Shown: in pieces, positions 15,584 to 24,349 of the stretch
How positions within the stretch are numbered: position 1 is the stretch's first letter
Layout: each line of letters starts with the position of its first letter
Source of the DNA: Myxococcales bacterium
GTDB lineage: Bacteria; Myxococcota; Myxococcia; Myxococcales; Myxococcaceae
DNA length: 50,152 nucleotides
Reading direction: 5' to 3'
NCBI GenBank assembly: GCA_030681895.1
Contig: JAUXRI010000137.1
Coordinates: forward strand, 1-50,152
Made by a program: the position numbers and the translations under genes
The notes under the pieces: model-generated
The model's input: only the letters and a program-made list of their open reading frames with translations
The model's database searches: none
What the model was told of the DNA's origin: nothing

Positions 15584-18088
15584 TCACTGGAAGAAGTAGA
15601 TGTTGTCCAGGAAGAACGTGCCCGACTCGAGGGCCGGCGTGTTGTTCGCGATGATGATCTGACCGATGTGCGTGGTGTCGACGCCGGTGAACGCGCTCAG
15701 CGGCACGTTCAGCTCGTTCCAGGTGCCCTGCGTCAGGCCCGAGAAGTTGAACTGGAACTCGGCGCCGTTCGTCCCGCCCGTGTTGCCGCCACCTGCCGCG
15801 TTGAACGTCACCAGCTTCACCGAGAACGTGGTGGCGTTCGCCGTCCACACGCTCATGTGGAGGGTCCACGTGCCCGGCACGTTGATGTGCGTGTTCGGGT
15901 TGAGCGACTCCCAGCCGACGTAGTTGAGCGTCGCGTACCGCTTCACGACGCGCGTGGTGGTGGGGATCGTGTAGTCCGTGAGGAACGGGCCACCGCCGTT
16001 GTTGCTCCACGAGGTGCCGAAGGTGTCGATGGGCTTCGTCGCGTAGATGGCGCTGCTCGTGTAGAGCGAGACGACCTGGTTCGCCGCACGGGCGCCCGGG
16101 TCTGCCGCCGGAGTGGCCGGCGAAGTCGGCCCGCTGCCACCCGGAACGGTGACCGTCACGCTGCCCGGCACCGTGAAGCCTCCGAACGGGTTGGCGCTGA
16201 TGGTCGCCATGCCCGCGTCGGCCGCGGTGATGATGCCGTCGGCGTTGACCGTCGCCACGCCAGGGTTGCTGGAGCGCAGCGAGAAGTAGTTCCAACCCAC
16301 GCGGTACGCCGTCGGCGTCGTCCAGAAGACCGTGTTGGGGTTGAAGTCGAGCTGGTACGGCGTGCCGATCGGCACGTTCCGCGCTCCCGGCCAGTTGACG
16401 GACACGTTCGTCACCGAGCCGACTGCCGTCGCGTACGCCGCAGTGCCGAGCGACTCGAACTGAACGTCGTTGAACCACACCGTCGCGGGCGAGCTGATGC
16501 CACCGGCGAAGAAGAACAGGCCGGTGTTGGCAGCCATCGCCGTCGGGTTGGGAATCGGGAAGGTGTACTTCGCCCACGCGGTGCCGATGACGGTCGTGTG
16601 GAACTCGGCGATCAACGGACCGCTCGTCGGGCCCGCAGTGTCACCGAAGCCGATGTTGGGAACCGTCGTGCTCGTCGAGGCCTTCGCCCAGAACGTGATG
16701 ACGTTGTACGCGCGCAGATCGACCGGCGTGGACGAGACGATGGCGCCACCGGTGTAGCTGGTGGTGGGACCGACGACCCTCAAGGACGCGCGGCCGTTGT
16801 TGAGGTTCGTCGTGTCGCGGGTGACGGCGTTGACCGAGCCGCTGAAGTCCACGAACGAGGCACCGGCCCGGTAGTCGTCGACGAAGACCGCGAACGGAGC
16901 GACCCCGCCGCCGGCCGTGCCGCCTGCCGCTGAGCCACCTGCGGCTGAACCGCCTGCCGCTGAACCGCCTGCCGCTGAGCCGCCTGCCGCTGAGCCGCCT
17001 GCCGCTGAGCCGCCTGCCGCTGAGCCGCCTGCCGCTGAACCACCAGCCGCTGAGCCGCCTGCCGCTGAACCACCAGCCGCTGAGCCGCCTGCCGCCGAGC
17101 CGCCTGCCGCTGAGCCGCCTGCCGCTGAACCACCAGCCGCTGAGCCGCCTGCCGCTGAACCACCAGCCGCTGAACCACCAGCCGCTGAACCACCAGCCGC
17201 TGAACCACCAGCCGCCGACCCGCCGCCTGCAGAACCACCACCCGAGCCAGCGTCCGGCGTCATGCCGCCACCGATGAACGCGATGTCATCGGCGTAGTAC
17301 GTGCGCGCGTTCGCCATCGAGCCGGCCGTGCCGAAGTCGAAGAAGACGGTGAGCTTGTTGTACGTGAAGGCGAAGTTGAGCGCGGGCGTGCCCGTTACCT
17401 GCCTCGAGAAATCGAACGTGAGGGTCTCCCACGCGTTCGCGACGGTCGTGGTGGCTTCCGCCTCGACCGAGTTTGCCGTGACGGCTGCATCTTCGACCTT
17501 CAGGCGAACCTTGATGCCTGCGACCGCCGAGCGGGTGCGCATGGTCATGATCGTGTTGCCGGCCGAGAAGACGACCCGCGGCACCTGGCTGCCGGCGAGC
17601 GTCGCGACGGTCGTACCTGCGTAGACCAGCGAGGCCGGCCCACGGCCGACCTGCATCACCTTGTTCAACGACGCGGCGCCGCACTCAGGGTCGCCGACGA
17701 TCTGCGAGTCCTCAGCGCCGGCGAAGCCCGTCAGCGTCGTGCCGACCGCGCTGAAGTTGATCGTCGTGAAGCCAGCGACGCTCGTAGGCACCGAGTGGGC
17801 GCAGTCAGGCGTCCCAGCGTCGACCGTACCGCCACCGGATCCACCAGCGGTGCTGCCTCCTGCGGTGCTGCCGCCAGCCGTTCCACCTGCGCTGCCACCG
17901 GCTGCCGATCCGCCGGCGGTCGAGCCACCAGCGCTGCCTCCGCCAGTCGTCCGTCCACCTGCCGTGCCTCCGCCCATGCCGGCGTCAGTGCCGCTGCTGG
18001 GATCACAACCAACCAGAGCCATGGCTCCGGCGATGAGCGCCACGAGGGCGAGAGGCGTCTTTCGAGGGGGTGATTGGCGATGCGTCAT
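15584..18088 (-). CDS. Carbohydrate-binding multi-domain lipoprotein
   Basis: An 834-residue surface lipoprotein (lipobox L-V-G-C, Cys28). After a Gly/Ser/Ala linker, residues about 95-265 form a beta-sandwich binding module of the kind attached to laminarinases (A-W-E-T-L-T-F-D-F-S, Y-Y-A-D-D-I-A-F). A second linker of about 20 Ser-Ala-Ala-Gly-Gly units follows. A second module has V-D-D-Y and F-N-D-V-Q-F. Then comes a Big_2-like immunoglobulin domain (S-S-N-P-G-V-A-T-V-N) and a C-terminal module ending F-L-D-N-I-Y. I see no catalytic domain, so it probably holds glucan at the surface. The ATG at 18088 has GGAGACC upstream. A ROK operator lies 84 bases upstream, which joins it to the glucan regulon. 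Confidence 0.8.
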   Translation of the reverse strand: MTHRQSPPRKTPLALVALIAGAMALVGCDPSSGTDAGMGGGTAGGRTTGGGSAGGSTAGGSAAGGSAGGTAGGSTAGGSTAGGSGGGTVDAGTPDCAHSVPTSVAGFTTINFSAVGTTLTGFAGAEDSQIVGDPECGAASLNKVMQVGRGPASLVYAGTTVATLAGSQVPRVVFSAGNTIMTMRTRSAVAGIKVRLKVEDAAVTANSVEAEATTTVANAWETLTFDFSRQVTGTPALNFAFTYNKLTVFFDFGTAGSMANARTYYADDIAFIGGGMTPDAGSGGGSAGGGSAAGGSAAGGSAAGGSAAGGSAAGGSAAGGSAAGGSAAGGSAAGGSAAGGSAAGGSAAGGSAAGGSAAGGSAAGGSAAGGSAAGGSAAGGSAAGGSAAGGTAGGGVAPFAVFVDDYRAGASFVDFSGSVNAVTRDTTNLNNGRASLRVVGPTTSYTGGAIVSSTPVDLRAYNVITFWAKASTSTTVPNIGFGDTAGPTSGPLIAEFHTTVIGTAWAKYTFPIPNPTAMAANTGLFFFAGGISSPATVWFNDVQFESLGTAAYATAVGSVTNVSVNWPGARNVPIGTPYQLDFNPNTVFWTTPTAYRVGWNYFSLRSSNPGVATVNADGIITAADAGMATISANPFGGFTVPGSVTVTVPGGSGPTSPATPAADPGARAANQVVSLYTSSAIYATKPIDTFGTSWSNNGGGPFLTDYTIPTTTRVVKRYATLNYVGWESLNPNTHINVPGTWTLHMSVWTANATTFSVKLVTFNAAGGGNTGGTNGAEFQFNFSGLTQGTWNELNVPLSAFTGVDTTHIGQIIIANNTPALESGTFFLDNIYFFQ
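16918..17225 (-). repeat. 15-bp coding tandem repeat, about 20 units
   Basis: On the plus strand the unit is about gctgarccrcctgcc, in two main spellings (gctgagccgcctgcc and gctgaaccaccagcc) that are interleaved. It encodes Ser-Ala-Ala-Gly-Gly on the minus strand. The 15-base period keeps frame, so gain or loss of units changes only linker length. Confidence 0.9.
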
Positions 18089-18171
18089 GCGCGGTCTCCG
18101 TTTCAAGGACTGGTGAACTGGGGTGTCACGGCTGAAGGCAAAGGTCCTCTGTCGGCCGAGGACACGCAGAC

Positions 18172-18192
18172 TTTGTTTTGCGTGCAAACAAA
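18172..18192 (-). promoter_or_regulatory. ROK operator, site A
   Basis: Half-sites TTTGTTT (18172-18178) and AAACAAA (18186-18192) are perfectly complementary. Length and spacing equal the other three sites. It is 84 bases upstream of the carbohydrate-binding lipoprotein start. On the minus strand AAAGTC overlaps its end where sites B and D have their -10 box. Least similar to the consensus in the inner positions. Confidence 0.65.
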
Positions 18193-18322
18193 CTATTGAG
18201 ACCCAACGGCGTCGTCAACCACCACGAAGCGGCCCCGCGCACGCTCTGACACTCTGCGTCGACGCTCGCTCACGGTAGCCACGGACGCCGCGCCGCGTCA
18301 CGGTCGCGCCTCAAAACCGCGG

Positions 18323-18351
18323 TTGCCTTTGTTCGGGCTCCGCACAAAGCT
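18323..18351 (+). promoter_or_regulatory. Promoter of the dppF-GH1 operon
   Basis: TTGCCT (18323-18328), 17 bases, then AAAGCT (18346-18351). The layout is the same, base for base in spacing, as the phosphorylase promoter at 41458-41486. Transcription should start near 18358, leaving only about six bases before the ATG at 18364, and I see no ribosome site, so the message may be almost leaderless. Confidence 0.55.
18328..18348 (+). promoter_or_regulatory. ROK operator, site B
   Basis: TTTGTTCG, five bases, then CGCACAAA: one mismatch from the consensus TTTGTTCG-N5-CGAACAAA. It fills the space between the -35 and -10 boxes of the ATPase-GH1 operon, so a bound repressor would block RNA polymerase. 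Confidence 0.75.
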
Positions 18352-18363
18352 CCGCGCCGCGCC

Positions 18364-19317
18364 ATGACCGACCCGACCCAACCCCTCCTCCAGGTTCGCG
18401 GCTTGATGAAGGACTACGGCGGCCGCCGGGTGGTCGACGACGTCTCCTTCGACGTCTCGGCAGGAGAAGCAGTCGCCCTCGTCGGCGAGAGCGGGAGCGG
18501 GAAGAGCACCATCGCCAAGCTGCTCTCTCGTCTGGTCGAGCCCGACGGCGGAGAGATCAAGCTCGACGGCGTGAACATGCTGGAGCGTGAGCCGCGCGGC
18601 CCCTCGCTGGCCTACCGCTCTCAGCTGCAGATGATCTTTCAGGACCCGTTCGCCTCGCTGAACCCGATTCACCCCATTCGTCACCACCTCGAGCGCCCGC
18701 TGCTGCGACATCAACGCGTGCCGAAGGAAAAGCTCGAAGCGCGCGCCCTCGAATTGCTCACGATGGTCGGCCTGCAGCCCGCCGCCGACTTCCTCGACGC
18801 GTACCCGACGGAGCTCTCTGGCGGTCAGCGTCAGCGCGTCGCGATCGCCCGCGCGTTGGCGGTCGAGCCGAGGGTGTTGATGGCCGACGAGCCGACCTCG
18901 ATGCTCGACGCGTCGGTGCGCATGGGCGTGCTGGGCGTGTTGCAGGGGCTGGTGAAGGACAGCCGCATCGCGCTGCTGTTGATCACGCACGACCTCGCGA
19001 CCGCGCGCCTGCTGTGTGATCGCGTGATCGTCCTCTTCTCTGGCCGCATCGTCGAAGACGGCCCGTCCGACACGCTGCTCACCTCGCCCTCACACCCGTA
19101 CACCCAGGCGCTCCTCGCCGCCCTGCCCCGCGGCGTCCCCCGCGTGGTGAAAGAGACGCACCCGATGCTGCCCAGCCCGGCCGGTGGTGGCGGCTGTCCG
19201 TTCCGGTCGCGGTGCCCCGAGTCGACCAGCCAGTGCAAGGACACGATGCCGAAGCTCGAGTCGCTCTCTGAAGGCCGGCGCGTGCGCTGCTTCAACCGGG
19301 ACACCGCGCATGTCTGA
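18364..19317 (+). CDS. ABC transporter ATP-binding protein, DppF/OppF type
   Basis: A 317-residue cytoplasmic ATPase of the oligopeptide/oligosaccharide importer family. Walker A is G-E-S-G-S-G-K-S-T (41-49), the signature is L-S-G-G-Q (151-155), and Walker B is V-L-M-A-D-E-P (171-177). The C-terminal oligo_HPY part has H-P-Y-T-Q-A-L-L and the Cys-rich C-P-F-R-S-R-C-P segment. No permease or binding protein is beside it. The matching permeases, binding protein and the other ATPase (DppD type) are at 34.7-39.3 kb, and both units carry the same operator. I infer that this is the second ATPase of that importer, with glucan oligosaccharides rather than peptides as cargo. Confidence 0.9.
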   Translation: MTDPTQPLLQVRGLMKDYGGRRVVDDVSFDVSAGEAVALVGESGSGKSTIAKLLSRLVEPDGGEIKLDGVNMLEREPRGPSLAYRSQLQMIFQDPFASLNPIHPIRHHLERPLLRHQRVPKEKLEARALELLTMVGLQPAADFLDAYPTELSGGQRQRVAIARALAVEPRVLMADEPTSMLDASVRMGVLGVLQGLVKDSRIALLLITHDLATARLLCDRVIVLFSGRIVEDGPSDTLLTSPSHPYTQALLAALPRGVPRVVKETHPMLPSPAGGGGCPFRSRCPESTSQCKDTMPKLESLSEGRRVRCFNRDTAHV

Positions 19318-20686
19318 AGGCCGTCGCCTGCCGCCGTCGTTCCTCTGGGGCGCGGCGACGTCGTCGTTTCAGATCGAGGGCGCGACGACCGAAGACGGCC
19401 GAGGCGAGTCGATCTGGGACCGGTACTGTCGCCAGCCCGGAGCGATCGCCGATGGCACCGACGGCGCGGTCGCGTGCGATCACTTTCACCGCTGGCCTGA
19501 AGATGTCGGGCTGATGCGCGAGCTCGGGCTGAACGCGTATCGCTTCTCGGTCGCATGGCCGCGCGTGCTCCCCGATGGCGTCGGCGCGACGAACCCGAAG
19601 GGCCTCGACTTCTACGAACGCCTCGTCGACGGGCTCCTCAGCAAGGGCCTGCGCCCGATGCTCACGCTCTACCATTGGGATCTGCCGCAGGTGCTCCAGG
19701 ACAAGGGCGGCTGGGCGTCTCGCGAGATCGTCGGCGCGTTCGAGCACTACACCGACGTCGTCACCCGACGGCTCGGCGATCGCGTGAAGGACTGGGTCAC
19801 GATCAACGAGCCGTGGTGCGTCGCAGTGCTGGGCCACGTGCACGGCGTTCAGGCGCCGGGCCTGAAGGACTGGAAGCTCGGCCTGCGCGCGGCGCACCAC
19901 GTGTTGCTCGCGCATGGCCGCGCGGTGCCGATCATTCACGCCAACTCGCCTGCTTCGCGTGCTGGCATCGTGGTGATCCTCTCTCCGTCGATGCCTGCGT
20001 CGGACAGCGCGGCCGATCAGACCGCTGCGCGCGCGTTCGATGGAGAGTTCAACCGCTGGTACCTCGACCCGCTCCATGGGCGCGGCTACCCGGCCGACAA
20101 GAAGGACGAGTACACGGCTGCAGGGCACTCCTCGAACTTCGACTTCGTTCAGCCCGGCGACCTCGAAACGATCGCCACGCCGACCGACTTCCTCGGCATC
20201 AACTACTACTCACGCGCGATCGTCCGCTCCTCCGCGATTCCCGAGAGCGAGAACCGCCCGCGCCTGATCCCCGAGCCGCTCGCGTCGAGCCGCACCGACA
20301 TGGGCTGGGAGGTCTACCCGGAAGGGCTGACCGCCTCGCTGCAGCGCGTGCACCGCGAGTACGGAGCGAAGCGCATCTTCGTGACCGAGAACGGCGCGGC
20401 GTACGCCATGGAGCCCGGGCCCGATGGAGACGTCCACGACGAGCCACGCCGCGCGTACCTCGAGGGCCACGTCAACGCGTGCTGTGACGCCATCGACTCA
20501 GGCGTTCCACTCGAGGGCTACTTCGCGTGGTCGCTGCTCGACAACTTCGAGTGGGCGTTCGGCTACCGCATGCGCTTCGGCCTCGTGCACGTCGACTTCG
20601 CGACCCAGAAACGAACCATCAAGGACAGCGGCCGCTGGCTGAGCCAGGTGCTGCGAGACAACCGCCTCCCGGGGAGGGCGACATGA
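19310..20686 (+). CDS. GH1 beta-glucosidase, cytoplasmic
   Basis: A 458-residue family 1 glycoside hydrolase, the normal length. It has F-L-W-G-A-A-T-S-S-F-Q-I-E-G at the N-terminus. The acid/base is Glu167 in T-I-N-E-P-W and the nucleophile is Glu360 in V-T-E-N-G. There is no signal peptide. It removes glucose from the non-reducing end of beta-glucosides; laminari-oligosaccharides are likely from context. The ATG at 19310 overlaps the ATPase gene by eight bases and its own stop overlaps the next start (ATGA), so it belongs to the operon controlled by site B. Confidence 0.95.
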   Translation: MSEGRRLPPSFLWGAATSSFQIEGATTEDGRGESIWDRYCRQPGAIADGTDGAVACDHFHRWPEDVGLMRELGLNAYRFSVAWPRVLPDGVGATNPKGLDFYERLVDGLLSKGLRPMLTLYHWDLPQVLQDKGGWASREIVGAFEHYTDVVTRRLGDRVKDWVTINEPWCVAVLGHVHGVQAPGLKDWKLGLRAAHHVLLAHGRAVPIIHANSPASRAGIVVILSPSMPASDSAADQTAARAFDGEFNRWYLDPLHGRGYPADKKDEYTAAGHSSNFDFVQPGDLETIATPTDFLGINYYSRAIVRSSAIPESENRPRLIPEPLASSRTDMGWEVYPEGLTASLQRVHREYGAKRIFVTENGAAYAMEPGPDGDVHDEPRRAYLEGHVNACCDAIDSGVPLEGYFAWSLLDNFEWAFGYRMRFGLVHVDFATQKRTIKDSGRWLSQVLRDNRLPGRAT

Positions 20687-23600
20687 GAGTAACGCTGCTG
20701 ATCGCGCTGGTGCTCGGCGCTTCGGCGTCTGCAGACGAGGCGCGACGAATTCAGGTCGTCAACGACGAGAACGGCTCACGGCTCGAGGTCGACGGGAAGC
20801 CGCTGATGCTGCGCGGCGTGAACTGGGACTATTCGCCCGTCGGCACGAACTACAACTACTCGCTCTGGGAGCGGCCCGAGGCCGAGATCAAAGCGGCGCT
20901 CGATCACGAGATGAGCCTGCTCAAGGCCGGGCGCGTGAACGTCATTCGCGTCTACTCGGGCATTCCCGCGAAGTGGATCCGGTACATCTACGAGACGCAC
21001 GGCATCTACACGGTGCTCAACCACACGGTCGGCCGCTACGGCATGACCATCGACAACGTGTGGCACCCGATCACCGACTACTCGGATCCGCGCACGCGTG
21101 AGGTCTTGCGGGCCGAGATCGGCGCCCTCGTCGACGGCTTCAAGGACACGCCCGGCCTGTTGATGTGGCTGCTCGGCAACGAGAACAACTACGGCCTCGA
21201 GTGGGAGAGCGCCGCGATCGCCAACCTGCCCGTCGCCCAGAAGCAGGACGCGCGCGCCGAATCGCTCTACAGCCTGTTCGGCGACGTGATCGCCGACATC
21301 AAGAAGAAGGACACTGCGCACCCCATCGCGATGGCGAACGGCGATCTGCAGTTCATCGATCTCATCGCGAAGTACTGCAAAGGCCTCGACGTGATGGGCG
21401 CCAACGTCTACCGCGGGCGCTCGGCAGGCACGCTCTTTCAGGTGGTGCGCGAGAAGCTCGGCGTGCCGTTCGTGTTCACCGAGTTCGGCGCCGACGCGTG
21501 GAACCAGAAGGAGGCTCGCGAAGACGAGCTGACCCAGGCGAGCGTGCTGCGAGATCAATGGCGAGAGATCGATCTGCAGACCTCGGGCAAGGGCCTCGCC
21601 GGCAACGCCATCGGCGGCTTCACGTTCCAGTGGGCGGACGGCTGGTGGAAGTACCTGCAAGACGCGCAGCTCGAGCAGCACGACACGAACGCCTCGTGGG
21701 CGAACGGTGGCTACAAGGAAGACTTCGTCGAGGGCGACAACAACATGAACGAGGAGTGGTGGGGGATCGTCGCGAAGGATCCCTCAGGCCCCGGCGAGGT
21801 GATCCCGCTGCATCCGCGCGCGGCGTACTTCGCGCTCCAGCGTGGCTTCTCGCTCGACCCGTTCCAGGAAGGCGTGACGGCGACCCACATTCAGCAGCAC
21901 TGGGACGCGATCGATCTTCGCGCCGCCGCACGAGACGCCGCTGCAGACCGCGCCATCGGCGGCTCGAGCGCGCTGCAGGCCCTCGCAGGCATGGTGCACC
22001 TGTCAGACGCGGTGTTCGAGCTCTCGACCTTCGTCACCGGTGGCACCCGGCTCAACGACCCCGTCCGGGCTGCGACGCGCTTCGATCACACCCAATCGGT
22101 CTACCTCGGCGTCGAGGTGCAGCCGACCGCCAACGTGCGCGGGAAGATCGTCATGAACTTCCTCGGCAACGTCGCGACCAACCCCATCGACGAGATCTTC
22201 TTCGAGCGGCGCGGTGCGCTGACGACGAAGATCTACCAGGCCGAGCTCGAGTGGAAGGAGTCGTGGTTCGACGTCGTCGGCTTCTTCCGCAAGGGCCACT
22301 ACCACTGGGGCTACGAGGGAGACTTCTTCGCGCTCTACCCCGAGGCGAACTACCAGCCGTCGATCGACCTCTACAACGCCGACGCGCCCAACGGCGTCGT
22401 GTTCTCGGGCCACAAAGCGCTCGAGGGCCTGAAGATCGCGTTCGGCGAGCAGATCTACTGGGGCGCCAACCCGACGGTGATCGGCAAGTACGATCGCAAG
22501 TTCGGTCCCGTCGAGCTCGCCGTCATGCACCAGCAAGACATCGCGCAGCGCAGCTCGGTCGCGGCCAGCTCGGCGCTCCCGGTGCCGCAGACCGCGAAGA
22601 CGACGCTCTATGCCGGGTGGAAGTCAGGCGGCTGGAAGCTCGAAGCGGGCGGCATCATCGCTGGCTACGATCGTATCGGGCGCGCGTTCACCAACACGGT
22701 GCCGACACCGGCCGGAAGGGAGTCGTACTTCAACTCCGGCTACTGGCTGCTCGACGACACGGTGCGCTGGTACGACACGCTCGGCGCCAAAGCGAAGGTC
22801 ACGTACAGCGGCGGCGTCGCGAACTTCTACGCGCAGGCGGGCTACCGCGGCCTCGTCGCCGACAGCCAGACGGATCAGACGATCACCCTCGCCGGCTTTC
22901 GCCTCAAAGAGACCGGTCAGGGAAATCACTACCACGGCATCGCGGGCGCGGTGTTTCAGCTCGGGCCCAGTTTCCAGCTCGCGCCGAACGTGCTGTACCA
23001 GAAGCCGCTCGTCGGCCCCGGCGCTGCGGTCGGTGACGTCTACGATCCGAAGACGGGCAACCTGTACCTGGGCAGCGGCGCGCGGAACCAACTGTCCGAT
23101 CCGTTCTGGGTGCGCTCGAACCGCGAGACGCTGGCGGCCGAGCTGATGCTGGTGTTCGACCCGACGCCGGCGAGCTGGTTCTTCGCGTGGGACAACCCGC
23201 AGAAAGAGAACGCTCCGTTCGCGGCGAGCCTCGACGTCATCTACCGGCATCAGCCCACGGTGCAGGACGCGGCGATCGGCGTGCTCGGGACCGGCCAGGT
23301 CTTCGCGTTCCCCAACTCGGTGCCCGCGCAGGATCTCGTCGAGGTGTGGGGCCGCTTCGTGGCGAACGCAGGCGACGCGCACCTCACCGGAGCGCTCTGG
23401 GGCGGCACGGCACAGGCGAACGGCAACTCCACGCGGCTCGTCACCAGGGCCGGCATCGAAGCGCGGCTCGACTACTCGCGGCTCGTCGTCACCGGAGCCT
23501 TCAAGCTCAACGACTTCGGGCCCTACGACTACCACCGCGACTTCAACCTCACCTTCCGCGTGCAGAGCATGCTCGACATCGCGTGGACGGCGCAGACGCC

Positions 23601-23745
23601 TCGCTGGTTCGCGCCACTGCAGACGAAGTTCGGAGTCGCCGGCAAGTACCGCGTCCTCGATGTGAACTCACCCCGCTACGATCTCACTCAAGCCATCGTC
23701 GGCAATGAATGGGAGGTGAAGACCTATGTTCGCTTCAGCCTCTGA
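20683..23745 (+). CDS. GH-A clan glycosidase fused to an outer-membrane-barrel-like domain
   Basis: A 1020-residue exported protein with signal peptide of about 17 residues. Residues about 30-430 form a TIM barrel like GH2 catalytic domains and GH72 glucanosyltransferases: L-M-L-R-G-V-N-W, N-V-I-R-V-Y, acid/base Glu167 in L-L-G-N-E-N, G-A-N-V-Y-R-G, and nucleophile Glu267 in F-T-E-F-G. Residues about 440-1020 consist of many alternating strands rich in Tyr, Trp and Phe with Gly turns (W-F-D-V-V-G-F-F-R-K, W-K-L-E-A-G-G-I-I-A-G-Y), ending Y-V-R-F-S-L. This is porin-like. I infer an enzyme held in, or passed through, the outer membrane by its own barrel. It is coupled by ATGA to GH1. Confidence 0.75.
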   Translation: MRVTLLIALVLGASASADEARRIQVVNDENGSRLEVDGKPLMLRGVNWDYSPVGTNYNYSLWERPEAEIKAALDHEMSLLKAGRVNVIRVYSGIPAKWIRYIYETHGIYTVLNHTVGRYGMTIDNVWHPITDYSDPRTREVLRAEIGALVDGFKDTPGLLMWLLGNENNYGLEWESAAIANLPVAQKQDARAESLYSLFGDVIADIKKKDTAHPIAMANGDLQFIDLIAKYCKGLDVMGANVYRGRSAGTLFQVVREKLGVPFVFTEFGADAWNQKEAREDELTQASVLRDQWREIDLQTSGKGLAGNAIGGFTFQWADGWWKYLQDAQLEQHDTNASWANGGYKEDFVEGDNNMNEEWWGIVAKDPSGPGEVIPLHPRAAYFALQRGFSLDPFQEGVTATHIQQHWDAIDLRAAARDAAADRAIGGSSALQALAGMVHLSDAVFELSTFVTGGTRLNDPVRAATRFDHTQSVYLGVEVQPTANVRGKIVMNFLGNVATNPIDEIFFERRGALTTKIYQAELEWKESWFDVVGFFRKGHYHWGYEGDFFALYPEANYQPSIDLYNADAPNGVVFSGHKALEGLKIAFGEQIYWGANPTVIGKYDRKFGPVELAVMHQQDIAQRSSVAASSALPVPQTAKTTLYAGWKSGGWKLEAGGIIAGYDRIGRAFTNTVPTPAGRESYFNSGYWLLDDTVRWYDTLGAKAKVTYSGGVANFYAQAGYRGLVADSQTDQTITLAGFRLKETGQGNHYHGIAGAVFQLGPSFQLAPNVLYQKPLVGPGAAVGDVYDPKTGNLYLGSGARNQLSDPFWVRSNRETLAAELMLVFDPTPASWFFAWDNPQKENAPFAASLDVIYRHQPTVQDAAIGVLGTGQVFAFPNSVPAQDLVEVWGRFVANAGDAHLTGALWGGTAQANGNSTRLVTRAGIEARLDYSRLVVTGAFKLNDFGPYDYHRDFNLTFRVQSMLDIAWTAQTPRWFAPLQTKFGVAGKYRVLDVNSPRYDLTQAIVGNEWEVKTYVRFSL

Positions 23746-24349
23746 ACGACTCCGTGTCCTCGTCGTCCTCGCGCTCGTCTCGTGCGGCCCGCCAGCGGAG
23801 TACCGCTTCGGCACCAACGTCACCGGTCTTCAGTTCAAGCCGGTCACCTTCACCGAGGGCGTCTACCCGAGCACCTCGGTGTTGAATGACCCGGCCAACC
23901 CGTTCCGGCTCTCGCGCGCGAACCTGACGTTCCAGCCTGACGGCGGCGTCGGCACCAAGTGGCAGCTGCTCGGCACCATCGGCGGCGTCCCGACCTTCTA
24001 CGCGTTCGCGACCGCGCTCACGGTCGAGCCCACCGGCGAGAACCAGTTCTACACGGCGCAGATGCTCGGCGAGATCGCCCAGAGCGGAGCCTTCGACGAC
24101 TCGGTCACCCAGCAGCAGGTGCGCAATATGGCCATCGCGGGCTACCGCGCCTCACTCGACTTCTTCCCGCACTCGGTGAGCTACCTCGCTGACGGCGTGA
24201 CGTTCTTCTCGGTCGATCTGCTCGCGTACCAGGGCGCGGTGGCGCTGGGGTCTCCGATGCGCGGGTATGCGTTGGTGCAGAACCCCGATGGTGGGCAGGC
24301 GGCAGTCATTCGCACCACCGACTACGTGGCGCCCGACGGAGGCCGATGA
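23726..24349 (+). CDS. Lipoprotein of unknown function in the glucan operon
   Basis: A 207-residue protein. The hydrophobic leader ends with lipobox A-L-V-S-C (Cys20), then G-P-P. The mature part is rich in Phe, Thr and Tyr and looks beta-rich; no family recognised. It overlaps the barrel-fused glycosidase gene by 20 bases and the next lipoprotein by four (ATGA), so it is the fourth gene of the operon. It may bind the exported sugar or support the barrel protein; this rests only on position. Confidence 0.75.
   Translation: MFASASERLRVLVVLALVSCGPPAEYRFGTNVTGLQFKPVTFTEGVYPSTSVLNDPANPFRLSRANLTFQPDGGVGTKWQLLGTIGGVPTFYAFATALTVEPTGENQFYTAQMLGEIAQSGAFDDSVTQQQVRNMAIAGYRASLDFFPHSVSYLADGVTFFSVDLLAYQGAVALGSPMRGYALVQNPDGGQAAVIRTTDYVAPDGGR

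Noticed and set aside
16918..17225. Possible CRISPR array
   Set aside because: The units are 15 bases, directly adjacent, without spacers, and lie in frame in a secreted protein linker.
19310..20686. Reading the 18.4-kb ATPase operon as a peptide uptake system
   Set aside because: All linked enzymes are glucan-active and the operator is shared with glucanase operons, so an oligosaccharide cargo is more likely.
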